This document shows positions 18,050 to 27,106 of a stretch of DNA of 64,000 nt, in pieces. The position numbers were made by a program, and so were the translations under genes. The notes under the pieces are model-generated. The model was not told the origin of the DNA. It did no database searches and saw only the letters and a list, made by a program, of their open reading frames with translations. Every line of letters begins with the position of its first letter. Within the stretch, counting starts at the first letter, position 1. This DNA is from Acidimicrobiia bacterium (GTDB lineage: Bacteria; Actinomycetota; Acidimicrobiia; Acidimicrobiales; AC-14), in the NCBI GenBank assembly GCA_023264995.1, contig JAHFUR010000005.1:1-64000 (forward strand), read 5' to 3'.

Positions 18050-19911
18050 CACGCCGAGTGAAGCCGCTGGTGGACCGCCACCGCCACTGCGTCGGGCAGC
18101 CAGGGCAGGGACACCAGGTCGGCCAGCGAGGCCGACTTCACGCCGGCCACGCCGCCCAGTTCCTTCATCAGCCGCTTCTGGCGGGTCGGGCCGAGCCCCC
18201 GGACGCCGTCGAGGGCGCTGGCCGTCATGCGCTTGCCGCGCAGCTCGCGGTGGAACGAGATGGCGAAGCGGTGGGCCTCGTCGCGTAGGCGCTGGAGCAG
18301 GTAGAGGGCCTCGGACTGGCGGGGGATCCGGACCGGGTCGGCCTGGCCGGGCAGGAAGACCTCCTCGAAACGCTTGGCCAGCGACGCCACCGCGATCTCC
18401 CCGGTCAGGCCCAGGTCCTCGACCACCTTCACGGCCACGCTCAGCTGGCCCTTGCCCCCGTCGACCAGGAGCAGGTTGGGCGGGTAGGCGAACTTGCGCG
18501 GCCGCTCCCCCGCCGGCCGCTCCCGCTCGGCCAGCAGGGCCGTCAGCCGGCGGGTGAGGACCTCCTCCATGGCCGCGAAGTCGTCGTTCCCGGGCACCTC
18601 GCGGATCTTGAAGCGGCGGTACTCGCTCTTCTTGGCCAGCCCGTCCTCCATCACGACCATCGACCCCACGTAGTCGCTGCCCTGGATGTGGCTCATGTCG
18701 TAGCACTCGATGCGCAGGGGCGACTCGGCCAGGCCGAGGGCCTCCTGCAACGAGTTGAGGGCCCGGGCCCGGGCGTTGTGGTCCGACGCCCGCTTCAGGC
18801 GATGGCGGACCAGCTCCTCCTTGGCGTTCTGGGCCACCATGGCCTGCAGGGCCCGCTTGTCGCCCCGCTGAGGCACCCGGATGCGCACGCTCGACCCCCG
18901 CTGGCCCGACAACCAGTCGACGTAGACCTCGGGGTCGTCGGGCATGTCGGGGACGAGCACTTCCTTGGGCACGTCGGCGGCCTCGGTCTCGGCGTAGAGG
19001 CTCTCGAGGATGTGGCCGACCAGGCGGTCGGGCGTGACGTCCTCCACCTTGTCGACGATGAAGCCCTTGCGGCCCATCACCCGGCCCTTGCGCACGTAGA
19101 ACACCTGGACGGCGGCTTCCAGGTCGTCGCCAGAGATCCCGATCACGTCAAGGTCCTCCGGCCGCTCGGTGACCACCGCCTGCTTCTCGATGGCCTTGCG
19201 CACCGCGGTCAGGCGGTCGCGGTAGCGGGCCGCCCGCTCGAACTCCAGCTCGTCGGCCGCCTCCGCCATCTGGCGCTCCAGCCGGCGGACGACGTCCTGG
19301 GTCTCCCCCGACAGGAAGTCGATCAGCTCGCCGACCAGCCCGTCGTAGTCGGCCCGGCCCACCTCGCCGACGCACGGCCCGGTGCACTTCTCGATGTGGA
19401 ACAGCAGGCAGGGCCGGCCCAGCCGGGCATGGTCGGCAAACTTGTTGTCGCTGCACGTACGGACCGGGAAGGTGCGCAGCAGCAGGTCGAGCGTCTCCCG
19501 GATGGCGTAGGCGTGGCCGTACGGGCCGAAGTAGGTGGTGCCCTTGCGCTTCTTGCCCCGCATGACCATGGCCCGGGGCCAGTCGTCGCCGGTCGTGATG
19601 GCCAGGAACGGGTAGCTCTTGTCGTCGCGGAGGCGGATGTTGAACCGGGGCTGGTGCTGCTTGATCAGGCTGTACTCGAGCATGAGGGCTTCGACGTCGT
19701 TGCGGACCTGGATCCACTCCACCGACTCGGCCGCGGCCACCATCTGCGCCGTCCGGGCGGCCATGGTCGACGGCGGGCCGAAGTAGTTCGACAGCCGCGA
19801 CCGCAGCGACCGGGCCTTGCCGACGTAGATGACCCGGCCTTCGGCGTCCTTGAACTGGTAGGAGCCCGGGGCGTCGGGGATGGTGCCGGCGGGGGGGCGC
19901 TGGAACGTCAT
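18049..19911 (-). CDS. uvrC: Excinuclease ABC subunit C
   Basis: 620 residues. An N-terminal GIY-YIG nuclease domain (SYQFKDAEGRVIYVGKARSLRSRL, residues 16-95) makes the 3' incision. A UVR helix-pair (RLERQMAEAADELEFERAARYRDRL, about 205-230) contacts UvrB. The RNase H-like 5' nuclease domain (ECYDMSHIQGSDYVGSMVV, NLLLVDGGKGQLSVA) follows, and two helix-hairpin-helix motifs end the protein (SALDGVRGLGPTRQKRLMKELG). Cys residues near 150-175 could hold an iron-sulfur cluster. Works with UvrA and UvrB, both in this window but in separate units. Confidence 0.97.
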   Translation of the reverse strand: MTFQRPPAGTIPDAPGSYQFKDAEGRVIYVGKARSLRSRLSNYFGPPSTMAARTAQMVAAAESVEWIQVRNDVEALMLEYSLIKQHQPRFNIRLRDDKSYPFLAITTGDDWPRAMVMRGKKRKGTTYFGPYGHAYAIRETLDLLLRTFPVRTCSDNKFADHARLGRPCLLFHIEKCTGPCVGEVGRADYDGLVGELIDFLSGETQDVVRRLERQMAEAADELEFERAARYRDRLTAVRKAIEKQAVVTERPEDLDVIGISGDDLEAAVQVFYVRKGRVMGRKGFIVDKVEDVTPDRLVGHILESLYAETEAADVPKEVLVPDMPDDPEVYVDWLSGQRGSSVRIRVPQRGDKRALQAMVAQNAKEELVRHRLKRASDHNARARALNSLQEALGLAESPLRIECYDMSHIQGSDYVGSMVVMEDGLAKKSEYRRFKIREVPGNDDFAAMEEVLTRRLTALLAERERPAGERPRKFAYPPNLLLVDGGKGQLSVAVKVVEDLGLTGEIAVASLAKRFEEVFLPGQADPVRIPRQSEALYLLQRLRDEAHRFAISFHRELRGKRMTASALDGVRGLGPTRQKRLMKELGGVAGVKSASLADLVSLPWLPDAVAVAVHQRLHSA

Positions 19912-19928
19912 CTGCGGTCCATGGTAGC

Positions 19929-19946
19929 GATAGCGAATCCGTTATC
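19929..19946. promoter_or_regulatory. Palindromic operator/promoter of the Xre-nucleotidyltransferase pair
   Basis: An 18-bp inverted repeat, GATAGCG-AATC-CGTTATC, with six of seven arm positions complementary. It lies nine bases before the Xre start and within the uvrC upstream region. TATCAT at 19944-19949 is a good -10 hexamer that would start RNA at about the ATG, implying a leaderless transcript. Overlap of palindrome and -10 is what is expected for autorepression by the Xre protein. Confidence 0.65.
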
Positions 19947-19954
19947 ATCTCAAC

Positions 19955-20284
19955 ATGAACGCGGCCGAATGGATGAACGGCGCCCGTCGATCGGCCGGGC
20001 TGACTCAGCGCCAGCTGGCCGAGCGTTCCGGCATCCCGCAGCCGACGATCGCCCGCATCGAGTCCGGCAAGCAGATGCCCCGCGCCGACACGCTCGACCG
20101 GCTCCTACGAGCCTGTGGCTGGGAACTCGACATGACGCTGCGTCGCGGGCAGGGCGAGGACGTGGGGCTCATCCGCTCGTGGCTGGCGCTGACACCAACG
20201 GTACGCGCCGAGCGCGGTGCGGCGTACGGACGCTTCGCTGAGCAGGCCAGAAGTGCCGGTCGGGCAGCCCGTCGGGCGTCGTGA
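19955..20284 (+). CDS. Xre-family HTH regulator, probable antitoxin
   Basis: 109 residues. Residues 12-60 form a classical Cro/C1 helix-turn-helix: GLTQRQLAERSGIPQPTIAR, then IESGKQMPRADTLDRLLRACG. The C-terminal half is Arg/Ala-rich without a recognised domain. No ribosome site precedes the ATG; a -10 hexamer six bases upstream suggests a leaderless mRNA. The stop overlaps the GTG of the nucleotidyltransferase gene (GTGA), so both proteins are made from one transcript. The arrangement resembles toxin-antitoxin modules in which the HTH protein represses its own promoter. Confidence 0.8.
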   Translation: MNAAEWMNGARRSAGLTQRQLAERSGIPQPTIARIESGKQMPRADTLDRLLRACGWELDMTLRRGQGEDVGLIRSWLALTPTVRAERGAAYGRFAEQARSAGRAARRAS

Positions 20285-20799
20285 CGAGCAACCCGTTCGA
20301 CCCGCTGCGGGCCCTGCGGGTACTGGATGACCACAGCGTGCGGTACGTCATTATCGGCGGCTTCGCCGGCGACCTCCTTGGCGCCCCGCTGAACACGAAC
20401 GACCTCGATATCTGTTACGAGCGGTCCTCCGACAACTTGACCCGGTTGGCCTCGGCGCTCAGGGAGCTCGGCGCCACGTTGCGGGTCGCCGGCGTCGACG
20501 AGGACCTTCCGTTCATCCTCGACGGCACGACCCTCGCCGCCGGCGACTCGTTCACCTTCGATACCGACGCCGGGGCATTGGACGTGCTCGGCACCCCCTC
20601 CGGCACGGCCGGCTTCGGGGATCTGAGCAGGCGTGCCCGGGCCGTGACCATCTCCGACCTTCAGGTGCTCGTCGTCGACATCGCCGACCTCATGCGGATG
20701 AAGCGGGCAAGCGGTCGAGTAAAGGACCGGTTGCACTTGGAGGTGCTCTCGGCGCTAACGGACGAGATCGCCGATGCGGAGCGCCGCCGCGAGACATAA
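20281..20799 (+). CDS. Nucleotidyltransferase-fold protein, probable toxin of an Xre/NTase module
   Basis: 172 residues from a GTG overlapping the Xre stop. The nucleotidyltransferase signature is complete: IIGGFAGDLLGAPLNTNDLD with Gly26-Gly27 and metal-binding Asp41 and Asp43, and a third acidic residue at Asp102 (GALDVLG). A C-terminal DLMRMKRASGRVKDRLHLEV segment matches the AbiEii/DUF6036-like minimal nucleotidyltransferases, some of which transfer nucleotides to tRNA or proteins. Partner choice and fold support a toxin-antitoxin role. DNA repair or housekeeping functions are less likely because no other gene joins the unit. Confidence 0.75.
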   Translation: MTSNPFDPLRALRVLDDHSVRYVIIGGFAGDLLGAPLNTNDLDICYERSSDNLTRLASALRELGATLRVAGVDEDLPFILDGTTLAAGDSFTFDTDAGALDVLGTPSGTAGFGDLSRRARAVTISDLQVLVVDIADLMRMKRASGRVKDRLHLEVLSALTDEIADAERRRET

Positions 20800-20923
20800 G
20801 ATGGGTCACGCCGGCCTGGTATCCGGCGACACATCACAAGCTCCCGAGGCCGACAACCCCGCGTGAGGCGACCAGGCTGTCTCCGCCGGCCGATTTTCGG
20901 GGCTCCCACACAAGGGGACTCAC

Positions 20924-22015
20924 ATGGTTCGGATTCAAGGGGCACTCCCGGATCGGTACACCGCGGCCAGCCCGGCCGAGCTGTCGGCGTGGATCGCCGG
21001 CGCCAAGGCCACCCTCGGCGACCGGCTGCTCATCCTCGGCCACCACTACCAGCGCGACGACGTCATGCGGTGGGCCGACGCCCGAGGCGACTCCTTCGGC
21101 CTCTCCCGCCTCGCCGCCGCCTCCGTCGCCGAGTACATCGTGTTCTGCGGCGTCCATTTCATGGCCGAGTCCGCCGATGTCCTCACCGGCGGCACCCGCC
21201 ACGTCGTCCTGCCTGACCTCAACGCCGGCTGCTCCATGGCCGACATGGCTGACATCGACTCGGTCGAGGAGGCCTGGGAGGCCATCGCCGGCGTCACCGA
21301 CATCGAGCGCGTCATTCCCATCACGTACATGAACTCCTCGGCCGCCCTCAAGGCCTTCGTCGGCCGGAAGGGCGGGGCGGTGTGCACGTCGTCCAACGCC
21401 AGAGCCGTCGTCACCTGGGCCTTGGGCCAGGGCGACAAGCTCCTGTTCTTCCCCGACCAGCACCTGGGCCGCAACACCGGCTTCCAACTGGGGATGGGCA
21501 CCGCCGACATGCGGGTGTGGGACCCCAAGCGCGACCTCGGCGGTCTGGACGAGGTCGACGTCAAGGAGGCGGCCCTGCTGCTCTGGAAGGGCCACTGCTC
21601 GGTCCACCAGCGGTTCAAGGTGGCCCACGTCGATGCCTTCCGGGCCACGCACCCGGGCGGGCTGGTGGTCGTGCACCCCGAGTGCGCCCACGACGTGGTC
21701 GACGTCGCCGACGAGGTCGGCTCCACCGATCACATCATCCGCGTCGTGGAGGCGGCGCCGGCCGGCTCGGTCATCGGGGTGGCCACCGAGATCCACCTCG
21801 TCCAGCGCCTGGCCACCGAGCACCCCGACCGCACAGTCGTCTCCCTGGACCCGCTGGTCTGCCCGTGCTCGACCATGTTCCGCATCGACGCCGCCCATCT
21901 GGCCTGGGTGCTGGAGAACCTCGTTGCCGGCGTGGTCGTGAACCGGATCACCGTCGACGGCGAGACCGCGGCCTGGGCACGCGTGGCCCTCGAGCGGATG
22001 CTGGCGATCACCTGA
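20924..22015 (+). CDS. nadA: Quinolinate synthase A
   Basis: 363 residues, the actinobacterial length class. The ATG has AAGGGG six bases upstream. Conserved NadA features are readable: LILGHHYQRDDVMRWAD, FCGVHFMAESADVL with the first cluster Cys, LPDLNAGCSMAD, TYMNSSAALKAF, the second Cys region VCTSSNA, FFPDQHLGRNT, HPEC and the final CPCSTMFRID. Three Cys ligate a [4Fe-4S] cluster that condenses iminoaspartate and DHAP to quinolinate for NAD synthesis. nadB and nadC are not beside it. It stands alone, convergent with the exopolysaccharide operon. Confidence 0.95.
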   Translation: MVRIQGALPDRYTAASPAELSAWIAGAKATLGDRLLILGHHYQRDDVMRWADARGDSFGLSRLAAASVAEYIVFCGVHFMAESADVLTGGTRHVVLPDLNAGCSMADMADIDSVEEAWEAIAGVTDIERVIPITYMNSSAALKAFVGRKGGAVCTSSNARAVVTWALGQGDKLLFFPDQHLGRNTGFQLGMGTADMRVWDPKRDLGGLDEVDVKEAALLLWKGHCSVHQRFKVAHVDAFRATHPGGLVVVHPECAHDVVDVADEVGSTDHIIRVVEAAPAGSVIGVATEIHLVQRLATEHPDRTVVSLDPLVCPCSTMFRIDAAHLAWVLENLVAGVVVNRITVDGETAAWARVALERMLAIT

Positions 22016-22041
22016 GGTCGACCGCCGGCGACGCCGAGTCG

Positions 22042-23052
22042 CTACTGGTCCATTCGGACCGTACGGCCTGCCAGTTCGTCCTCCAGCGCACTCACATCGG
22101 CGTCGACCATCAGGTTGACCAGCTCGCCGAACCGGACCGTCGCTTCCCAGCCGAGCTCCCGCTTGGCCTTCGATGCATCGCCTATGAGGTCGTCGACCTC
22201 ACTCGGTCGGACATAATTCTGATCGAACCGAACGTGCGCCGACCAGTCGAGCCCAGCGCGCGTAAACGCTGCTTCGCAGAACTCTTGGACGCTATGACTC
22301 TCTCCCGTTGCCACAACGAAGTCCTCCGGCCTATCGTGCTGCAGCATCATCCACATCGCCTCCACGTAGTCCTTCGCATAGCCCCAGTCGCGACGAGCCT
22401 CAAGGTTCCCAAGGAACAGCTCGTGTCGCAGTCCTGCGGCGATCCGTGCGACAGCACGGGTGATCTTGCGGGTTACAAATGTTTCACCCCTCCGAGGACT
22501 CTCATGATTAAAGAGGATGCCATTGACGGCAAACATGCCGTACGCCTCGCGGTAGTTCACCGTTGAATAGTACGCGTAAGCCTTTGCCGATCCGTAGGGG
22601 CTTCGCGGCCTGAATCGGGTGTCTTCATTCTGCGGTGGAGGGGTCGAACCATACATCTCCGAGGAAGACGCCTGATAGAAGCGGGTACTGATGTCGGCGG
22701 CTCGTATCGCCTCGAGCAGGCGGACAGTCCCCATCCCAGTAGCCTCACCCGTGTACTCCGGCATGTCGAAAGAAACCCGAACATGGCTCTGAGCGCCCAG
22801 GTGGTACACCTCTGCCGGCTCCACCTTCCTGATCAGGTTTACCAGGCCCACGGCGTCGGTGAGATCCCCGTAATGAAGAACGAGCCGGGGGTTCTCCTCG
22901 TGCGGGTCCTGGAAGATCCCGTCGATCCGCTGCGTGTTGAAGGTCGAGGCTCGACGGATAATACCGTGCACCTCGTAGCCCTTCGACAGCAGCAGCTCGG
23001 CGAGGTACGACCCGTCCTGTCCGGTGATTCCCGTGATCAATGCGCGCGGCAA
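22042..23052 (-). CDS. gmd: GDP-mannose 4,6-dehydratase
   Basis: 336 residues from a TTG at 23052 that has AAAGGA about ten bases upstream and places the Rossmann motif [17 protein letters not shown] at the very N terminus, as expected; the longer frame to 23262 runs into the next gene. The SDR catalytic set is present (SSSEMYG, and [20 protein letters not shown] with Tyr-x3-Lys), and [16 protein letters not shown] is a Gmd signature. It makes GDP-4-keto-6-deoxy-mannose, the common precursor of GDP-fucose, rhamnose, perosamine and colitose. Last gene of the 12-gene polysaccharide operon. GC content is visibly lower here than in flanking loci. Confidence 0.93.
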   Translation of the reverse strand: MPRALITGITGQDGSYLAELLLSKGYEVHGIIRRASTFNTQRIDGIFQDPHEENPRLVLHYGDLTDAVGLVNLIRKVEPAEVYHLGAQSHVRVSFDMPEYTGEATGMGTVRLLEAIRAADISTRFYQASSSEMYGSTPPPQNEDTRFRPRSPYGSAKAYAYYSTVNYREAYGMFAVNGILFNHESPRRGETFVTRKITRAVARIAAGLRHELFLGNLEARRDWGYAKDYVEAMWMMLQHDRPEDFVVATGESHSVQEFCEAAFTRAGLDWSAHVRFDQNYVRPSEVDDLIGDASKAKRELGWEATVRFGELVNLMVDADVSALEDELAGRTVRMDQ

Positions 23053-23077
23053 GTTCGCTAGTCCTTTCGAATTGAGT

Positions 23078-23806
23078 TCATCGTCGTCGCCAGTTCTCCC
23101 ATACGAACGCTGAGGAGTAAGTGAGCTCGTGTGTCCGCCCCAGCATTTCCCGAACCCGCGGCATGAGCACAGCCGCCATAGGGACAAAGTCATGGAACTG
23201 CACCTGAATGTCGGAAATCTGGCCCACGATGCCCTCATCGACCAGGTGCATGAGAAGCTCATACTCCCCGCCCTCGATGTTAATCTTCATCAGATCAATC
23301 CGGGCGACTTCGTTATCACGAAGGAAATCCGCCGCCCGGACAAGCTCAATATATCGAACATCATCCGCAGCTTCCGAGAAGGTGGAACTCCGGTCACCGG
23401 CAACCGCGATCGTCTCCTGTCGTGTGGACCCGGAGAGTCCAAACGGGAACACCCGCACGGCCGAATTGTGCTCAAACCGGCGAGCGATAAACCCAGCAAA
23501 GGTCTCAACCGGCTCGAACACCCAAACCTGACACCGATAGCGCGCGTAGATGTCACTTGCCCATTGGCCTTGATACCCACCGAGGTCGAACACCAGCGAC
23601 TCGGCATCCAAGGGGTACTCTTGGCGAAGAGTAAGGTCGTATCCCGCTGCAACCCATTCGTTGGCACGCCGATCGCGCTCGGAGAGCATGGACGCACGCG
23701 CCATCCGCATTACCGGTTGCGCCAGCCTCATGACCGGTCGCCCTACGCGCCGGACCCACGGCCCCACGTCGTAGCCATGCACCACGTCCTTCGGATCCAC
23801 TGGCAT
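23078..23806 (-). CDS. FkbM-family methyltransferase
   Basis: 242 residues; the ATG at 23806 (preceded by an in-frame GTG) has GGGAG a suitable distance upstream. Rossmann SAM-binding start is [18 protein letters not shown]; then [14 protein letters not shown] carries the acidic ribose-binding residue, and [20 protein letters not shown] is the FkbM hallmark. Such enzymes O-methylate sugars or other small groups. Between gmd and the ColD-like gene, it most likely methylates a residue of the repeat unit. Low-GC codon usage compared with the right half of the operon. Confidence 0.85.
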   Translation of the reverse strand: MPVDPKDVVHGYDVGPWVRRVGRPVMRLAQPVMRMARASMLSERDRRANEWVAAGYDLTLRQEYPLDAESLVFDLGGYQGQWASDIYARYRCQVWVFEPVETFAGFIARRFEHNSAVRVFPFGLSGSTRQETIAVAGDRSSTFSEAADDVRYIELVRAADFLRDNEVARIDLMKINIEGGEYELLMHLVDEGIVGQISDIQVQFHDFVPMAAVLMPRVREMLGRTHELTYSSAFVWENWRRR

Positions 23807-23836
23807 CACAGCCGCTCCCGCGACTTAGGTGCGAAG

Positions 23837-25105
23837 CTAGATGTGCTGGGCAAGGAACGCCTCGAACGTCTCGAGCACTCGATCCAGCTTGCCTTCGTCA
23901 GGGAGCGGATGAAGGCCGATGTAAAAGCCTCGATCGTGCACCGCATCAGCACCCGGCAACTCTGACCCCTGCAAATCGGGGAAAAGCTCGCTAACCGGGT
24001 GGCGCGCGAGACTTCCAGCCACAATCGGCCTCGTTTCGATTCCGGACGCCTCAAGATGCGCGGTGAGAGCGTCGCGCGTGAACGGGGCATCCGCACTCAC
24101 CATCGCCGGCAGTGCGAACCAGGAGCACTCGGCATCAGGATGGACTTCCATGAGCGCCACCACATCGTGAAACCGATGGAACCCCGCCTCAAAGTACGCT
24201 GCATTCGCAGCGCGCGTACGATGGAACAACGGGAATCGCTCAAGTTGCACAGATCCGAATGCGGCTTGCAACTCGGTCGGACGCACGTTGAACCCCCAGT
24301 TCAGGAACATGTAGCGCGGGTCGATACCCGGCTTAGCTTCCGGCACCGAGTACCGCGCGTTGCGCGACCATCCGTGTGCCCGCAGGAGCCGAAATAGGTC
24401 CGAGAGCTCGGCATCATCGCACGTGATCATCCCTCCCTCCATCGTTGTTATGTGATGGGAAAAGAAGAACGAAAATGTGCCGGCGATCCCGAACGTTCCG
24501 ACCGCCTTCTTCCGGAACTTAGCTCCCAGTGACTCACAGCAGTCCTCCAACAGCAAAAGGTCGTGCTGCTTGCAAATCCTGAGAATGGCGTCCATATCGC
24601 ACGGACTTCCCATGAGATGCACCAGAGATATCGCCCTTGTCCTGTCGGTAATGCTCGCTTCCAGGCTCGGAATGTCAACATTCAAGGTTGCCGGGTCGGC
24701 GTCGACGAGGCGCACCTTCAATCCGGCCATCATCGCCGACCATACCTGCGTTGGCCAGGTCACCGCTGGCATCAGGACCTCGTCACCCGGGTGCAGTCGC
24801 TCGATGGATGGATTCACCATTGCGAACGCGACGAGGAGATCGGCAGACGATCCGCTATTGACCATGATCGACTCCGTCGTCCCTTGAAGCATAGAAAAGT
24901 GACGCTCGAATTCTGACGTCTTCTCCCACATCGTTGTACGGAACGAGCACAACGAGTCGACCGCAGCGAGCACCTCTTCAACATCGTAGGTCGCGACGCT
25001 TAATGGGTACCAGTATCGCTCCTTCTTGAACGCATTGATCCGTGACCCCGAATCGATAAGCGCCTGGAGCGGCTCGCGCAGCTGCGCCGTGTAGAGGTTC
25101 TTCAC
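23837..25105 (-). CDS. colD: ColD-like GDP-4-keto-6-deoxy-mannose 3-dehydratase (DegT fold, His instead of PLP-Lys)
   Basis: 422 residues from a GTG overlapping the previous stop (GTGA). The DegT/DnrJ/EryC1 aminotransferase fold is clear (VNSGSSADLLVAFA; VLMPAVTWPTQVWSA; LLLLEDCCESLGAKF). In place of the PLP-binding Lys the motif reads TFSFFFSHHITTMEGGMI. His at this position, together with RAHGWSRN, defines 3-dehydratases such as ColD and E1/RfbH rather than transaminases. With Gmd two genes downstream and an Fcl/ColC-like reductase directly upstream, the GDP-colitose route is favoured over CDP-sugar routes, for which no partner is present. Removes the C3 hydroxyl using PMP/PLP. Confidence 0.82.
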   Translation of the reverse strand: MKNLYTAQLREPLQALIDSGSRINAFKKERYWYPLSVATYDVEEVLAAVDSLCSFRTTMWEKTSEFERHFSMLQGTTESIMVNSGSSADLLVAFAMVNPSIERLHPGDEVLMPAVTWPTQVWSAMMAGLKVRLVDADPATLNVDIPSLEASITDRTRAISLVHLMGSPCDMDAILRICKQHDLLLLEDCCESLGAKFRKKAVGTFGIAGTFSFFFSHHITTMEGGMITCDDAELSDLFRLLRAHGWSRNARYSVPEAKPGIDPRYMFLNWGFNVRPTELQAAFGSVQLERFPLFHRTRAANAAYFEAGFHRFHDVVALMEVHPDAECSWFALPAMVSADAPFTRDALTAHLEASGIETRPIVAGSLARHPVSELFPDLQGSELPGADAVHDRGFYIGLHPLPDEGKLDRVLETFEAFLAQHI

Positions 25106-26055
25106 GCGCTGGCCGGCGTGGCGCTGTAGCGGCGACGAAAATCTTCGATGACTCCCGAAAGCCCTTCCCGAAGCTCGATCCGCGACCTCCAGCCCAGGGA
25201 CTGGAGCCGCGAGACGTCGAGCAGCTTCTGCGGCATACCGTCGGGCTTGGAGGTGTCCCAAACGATGTCGCCGTCGTAGCCAACCAGGTCGGCGATAGTT
25301 TCGGCCAGCTCTCGGATCGAGAAGTCCACTCCTGATCCTACGTTGATAATGTCCGGCCGGTCGTACCGCTCGAGAAGGAACAGACACGCATCCGCCACGT
25401 CGTCGGTGTGCAGCAACTCACGGCGGGCGTTGCCGGAGCCCCAGACGGTGACCGACGGCACCCCCTCGTCGCGCGCCTCGACGAAACGCCGCACGAGTGC
25501 CGAGACGACATGCGACCGCTCAAACTCGAAGTGGTCGCCTCGGCCGTACACATTGCATGGCATCGGGCAGAGAACGCGCATGCCGTATTGGGCGTGAAGG
25601 GACTGGGCCAGCCGGATGCCGGCAATCTTGGCCACAGCATAGGATTCGTTTGTCGGCTCCACCGGCCCATGCATGAAGTATTCTTCTTTCATGGGCTGAG
25701 GGGCTTCCCGAGGATAGATACATGAGCTGCCGAGGAACATCGTGGTCTCGACGTCAAACCGATGACAGGCGAGCATCAAGTTGTTCTGAATCTCAAGGTT
25801 CTGAATTAGGAAATCTACCGGATTTGCCATGTTGGCGGCGATCCCACCTACTCTCGCCGCGGCGATGATGACGACCTCAGGTCTCGTAGCGGCGAAGAGT
25901 GCCTCGACCTGGGCTCGATCCTGCAGATCGAGCTCCTGGCGTGTCCGGAGGATCAGGTCGTCGAAATCCGCGGCGCGGAGTCGGCGCTCAATTGCCGATC
26001 CGACTACGCCACGGTGGCCAGCGACATAGATTCGAGTTGATCGTTCCATTGTCAT
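25102..26055 (-). CDS. GDP-sugar epimerase/reductase (Fcl/ColC family)
   Basis: 317 residues. Three in-frame ATGs cluster at 26061, 26055 and 26048-frame positions; 26055 is chosen because AAGGAG lies seven bases upstream. The N-terminal nucleotide motif is VAGHRGVVGSAIERRL, the SDR triad is GSSCIYP and SYAVAKIAGIRL (Tyr-x3-Lys), and MPCNVYGRGDHFEFERSHV is typical of GDP-fucose synthase. In a plain fucose pathway it would act on the Gmd product. Because the next gene is ColD-like, it may instead be ColC, which epimerises C5 and reduces C4 to give GDP-L-colitose. Sequence alone does not separate the two. Confidence 0.85.
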   Translation of the reverse strand: MTMERSTRIYVAGHRGVVGSAIERRLRAADFDDLILRTRQELDLQDRAQVEALFAATRPEVVIIAAARVGGIAANMANPVDFLIQNLEIQNNLMLACHRFDVETTMFLGSSCIYPREAPQPMKEEYFMHGPVEPTNESYAVAKIAGIRLAQSLHAQYGMRVLCPMPCNVYGRGDHFEFERSHVVSALVRRFVEARDEGVPSVTVWGSGNARRELLHTDDVADACLFLLERYDRPDIINVGSGVDFSIRELAETIADLVGYDGDIVWDTSKPDGMPQKLLDVSRLQSLGWRSRIELREGLSGVIEDFRRRYSATPASA

Positions 26056-26077
26056 ATTCATACTCCTTGTCGATGCA

Positions 26078-27103
26078 TCACGGCGATCCGAGAGGCCATG
26101 TACCCTGCGCTGCACCTTCCAGCAGGCCTGCCAGGAGCCGTGTCCACGAATACTCAGAGGCTCGCTCCATCCCGGCCCGGGCGATCTCCCTTCGCTCGTG
26201 GTCGTGTTCGAGGTAGTAGTCGATGACTCGCCGCAGCTCCGGCTCGCGCTCGAATACCCCCATTTCCCGACCGGGGATGAGGTACTTGTGTAATTCGGGC
26301 AGCGTGTTGGTCAGCAGGAAGCCGCCGCAAGCCGTGATCTCGAACGGTCGCGCCTTCAGCTGGCGCGGCGGTGGGATGACGTTTGTGATCATCCGGTCGG
26401 CACGCGTCGTTCCCCGGCGCCGAATGCCGAGCCGCTGGAAAGGGCCGGCCGAGGACTCGAGGAAGTTGAGATTGACCCGGGTGGACGCGAACTGGGCGGC
26501 GAGGGCCTCAGTCGCGATGCGGCCGGCGGGCCAGCCCGTTCCCCGCGTCGTGACCGAGAGCCCCTCGGCCTCGAGACGATCGATGATCTTCCCACGCCGC
26601 CCGTGGCGCTGGCCGACGAAGCCGACATCGATTATCGGCTCCACGTCGACCGGATGGAACACGGCGGGGTCATATCCCCAGGGACTCAGGACGGCGCAGA
26701 CCCCAGGCATGCGGTCGTACGCCGTCTTCGCCTTCTGGCTGGTCGTAACCACCCAGTTGAAGTGATGGGCAATGTGCCGCGAGAACGCCCAGAAGCGCCA
26801 AGTGTCGTCTGCGAACCAGTTCGCCACAGCGCATGTCCGCCGCAGCCTGTCGACTGCGGTCATCGGGATCTCCTGCTCCATTAGCATCATGAGGACCAAG
26901 TCCGAGCGATGGACCGATGCAGCGGCCAGCAGGGCATCCTCAGCCGCCGAGGGGTTGCCTGCCCATTCGGGACCGAACGTGTCGAACACCTCGACGTCGT
27001 GACCAAGCGCGACGAGCGGGCCGAACCAGGAGGTGTACTCGTAGGAGTCGCCGCGCTCCACCCTGCCGTAGTCGTGCCGGGCGATGGCGAGGAGTATGCG
27101 CAC
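26078..27103 (-). CDS. CgeB-like glycosyltransferase
   Basis: 341 residues, GTG start three bases after the flippase stop. A GT-B type two-lobe enzyme: N-terminal RILLAIARHDYGRVERGDSYE, the central VVTTSQKAKTAYDRMP, SPWGYDPAVFHPV, then IDVGFVGQRHGRRGKIIDRL, and the C-terminal PFEITACGGFLLTNTLPEL with acidic loop for the nucleotide sugar. This pattern matches the DUF3880/Glyco_trans_1_2 group (CgeB, YkvP). It would add one sugar of the repeat unit in the cytoplasm. Part of the polysaccharide operon. Confidence 0.8.
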   Translation of the reverse strand: MRILLAIARHDYGRVERGDSYEYTSWFGPLVALGHDVEVFDTFGPEWAGNPSAAEDALLAAASVHRSDLVLMMLMEQEIPMTAVDRLRRTCAVANWFADDTWRFWAFSRHIAHHFNWVVTTSQKAKTAYDRMPGVCAVLSPWGYDPAVFHPVDVEPIIDVGFVGQRHGRRGKIIDRLEAEGLSVTTRGTGWPAGRIATEALAAQFASTRVNLNFLESSAGPFQRLGIRRRGTTRADRMITNVIPPPRQLKARPFEITACGGFLLTNTLPELHKYLIPGREMGVFEREPELRRVIDYYLEHDHERREIARAGMERASEYSWTRLLAGLLEGAAQGTWPLGSP

Positions 27104-27106
27104 TTG

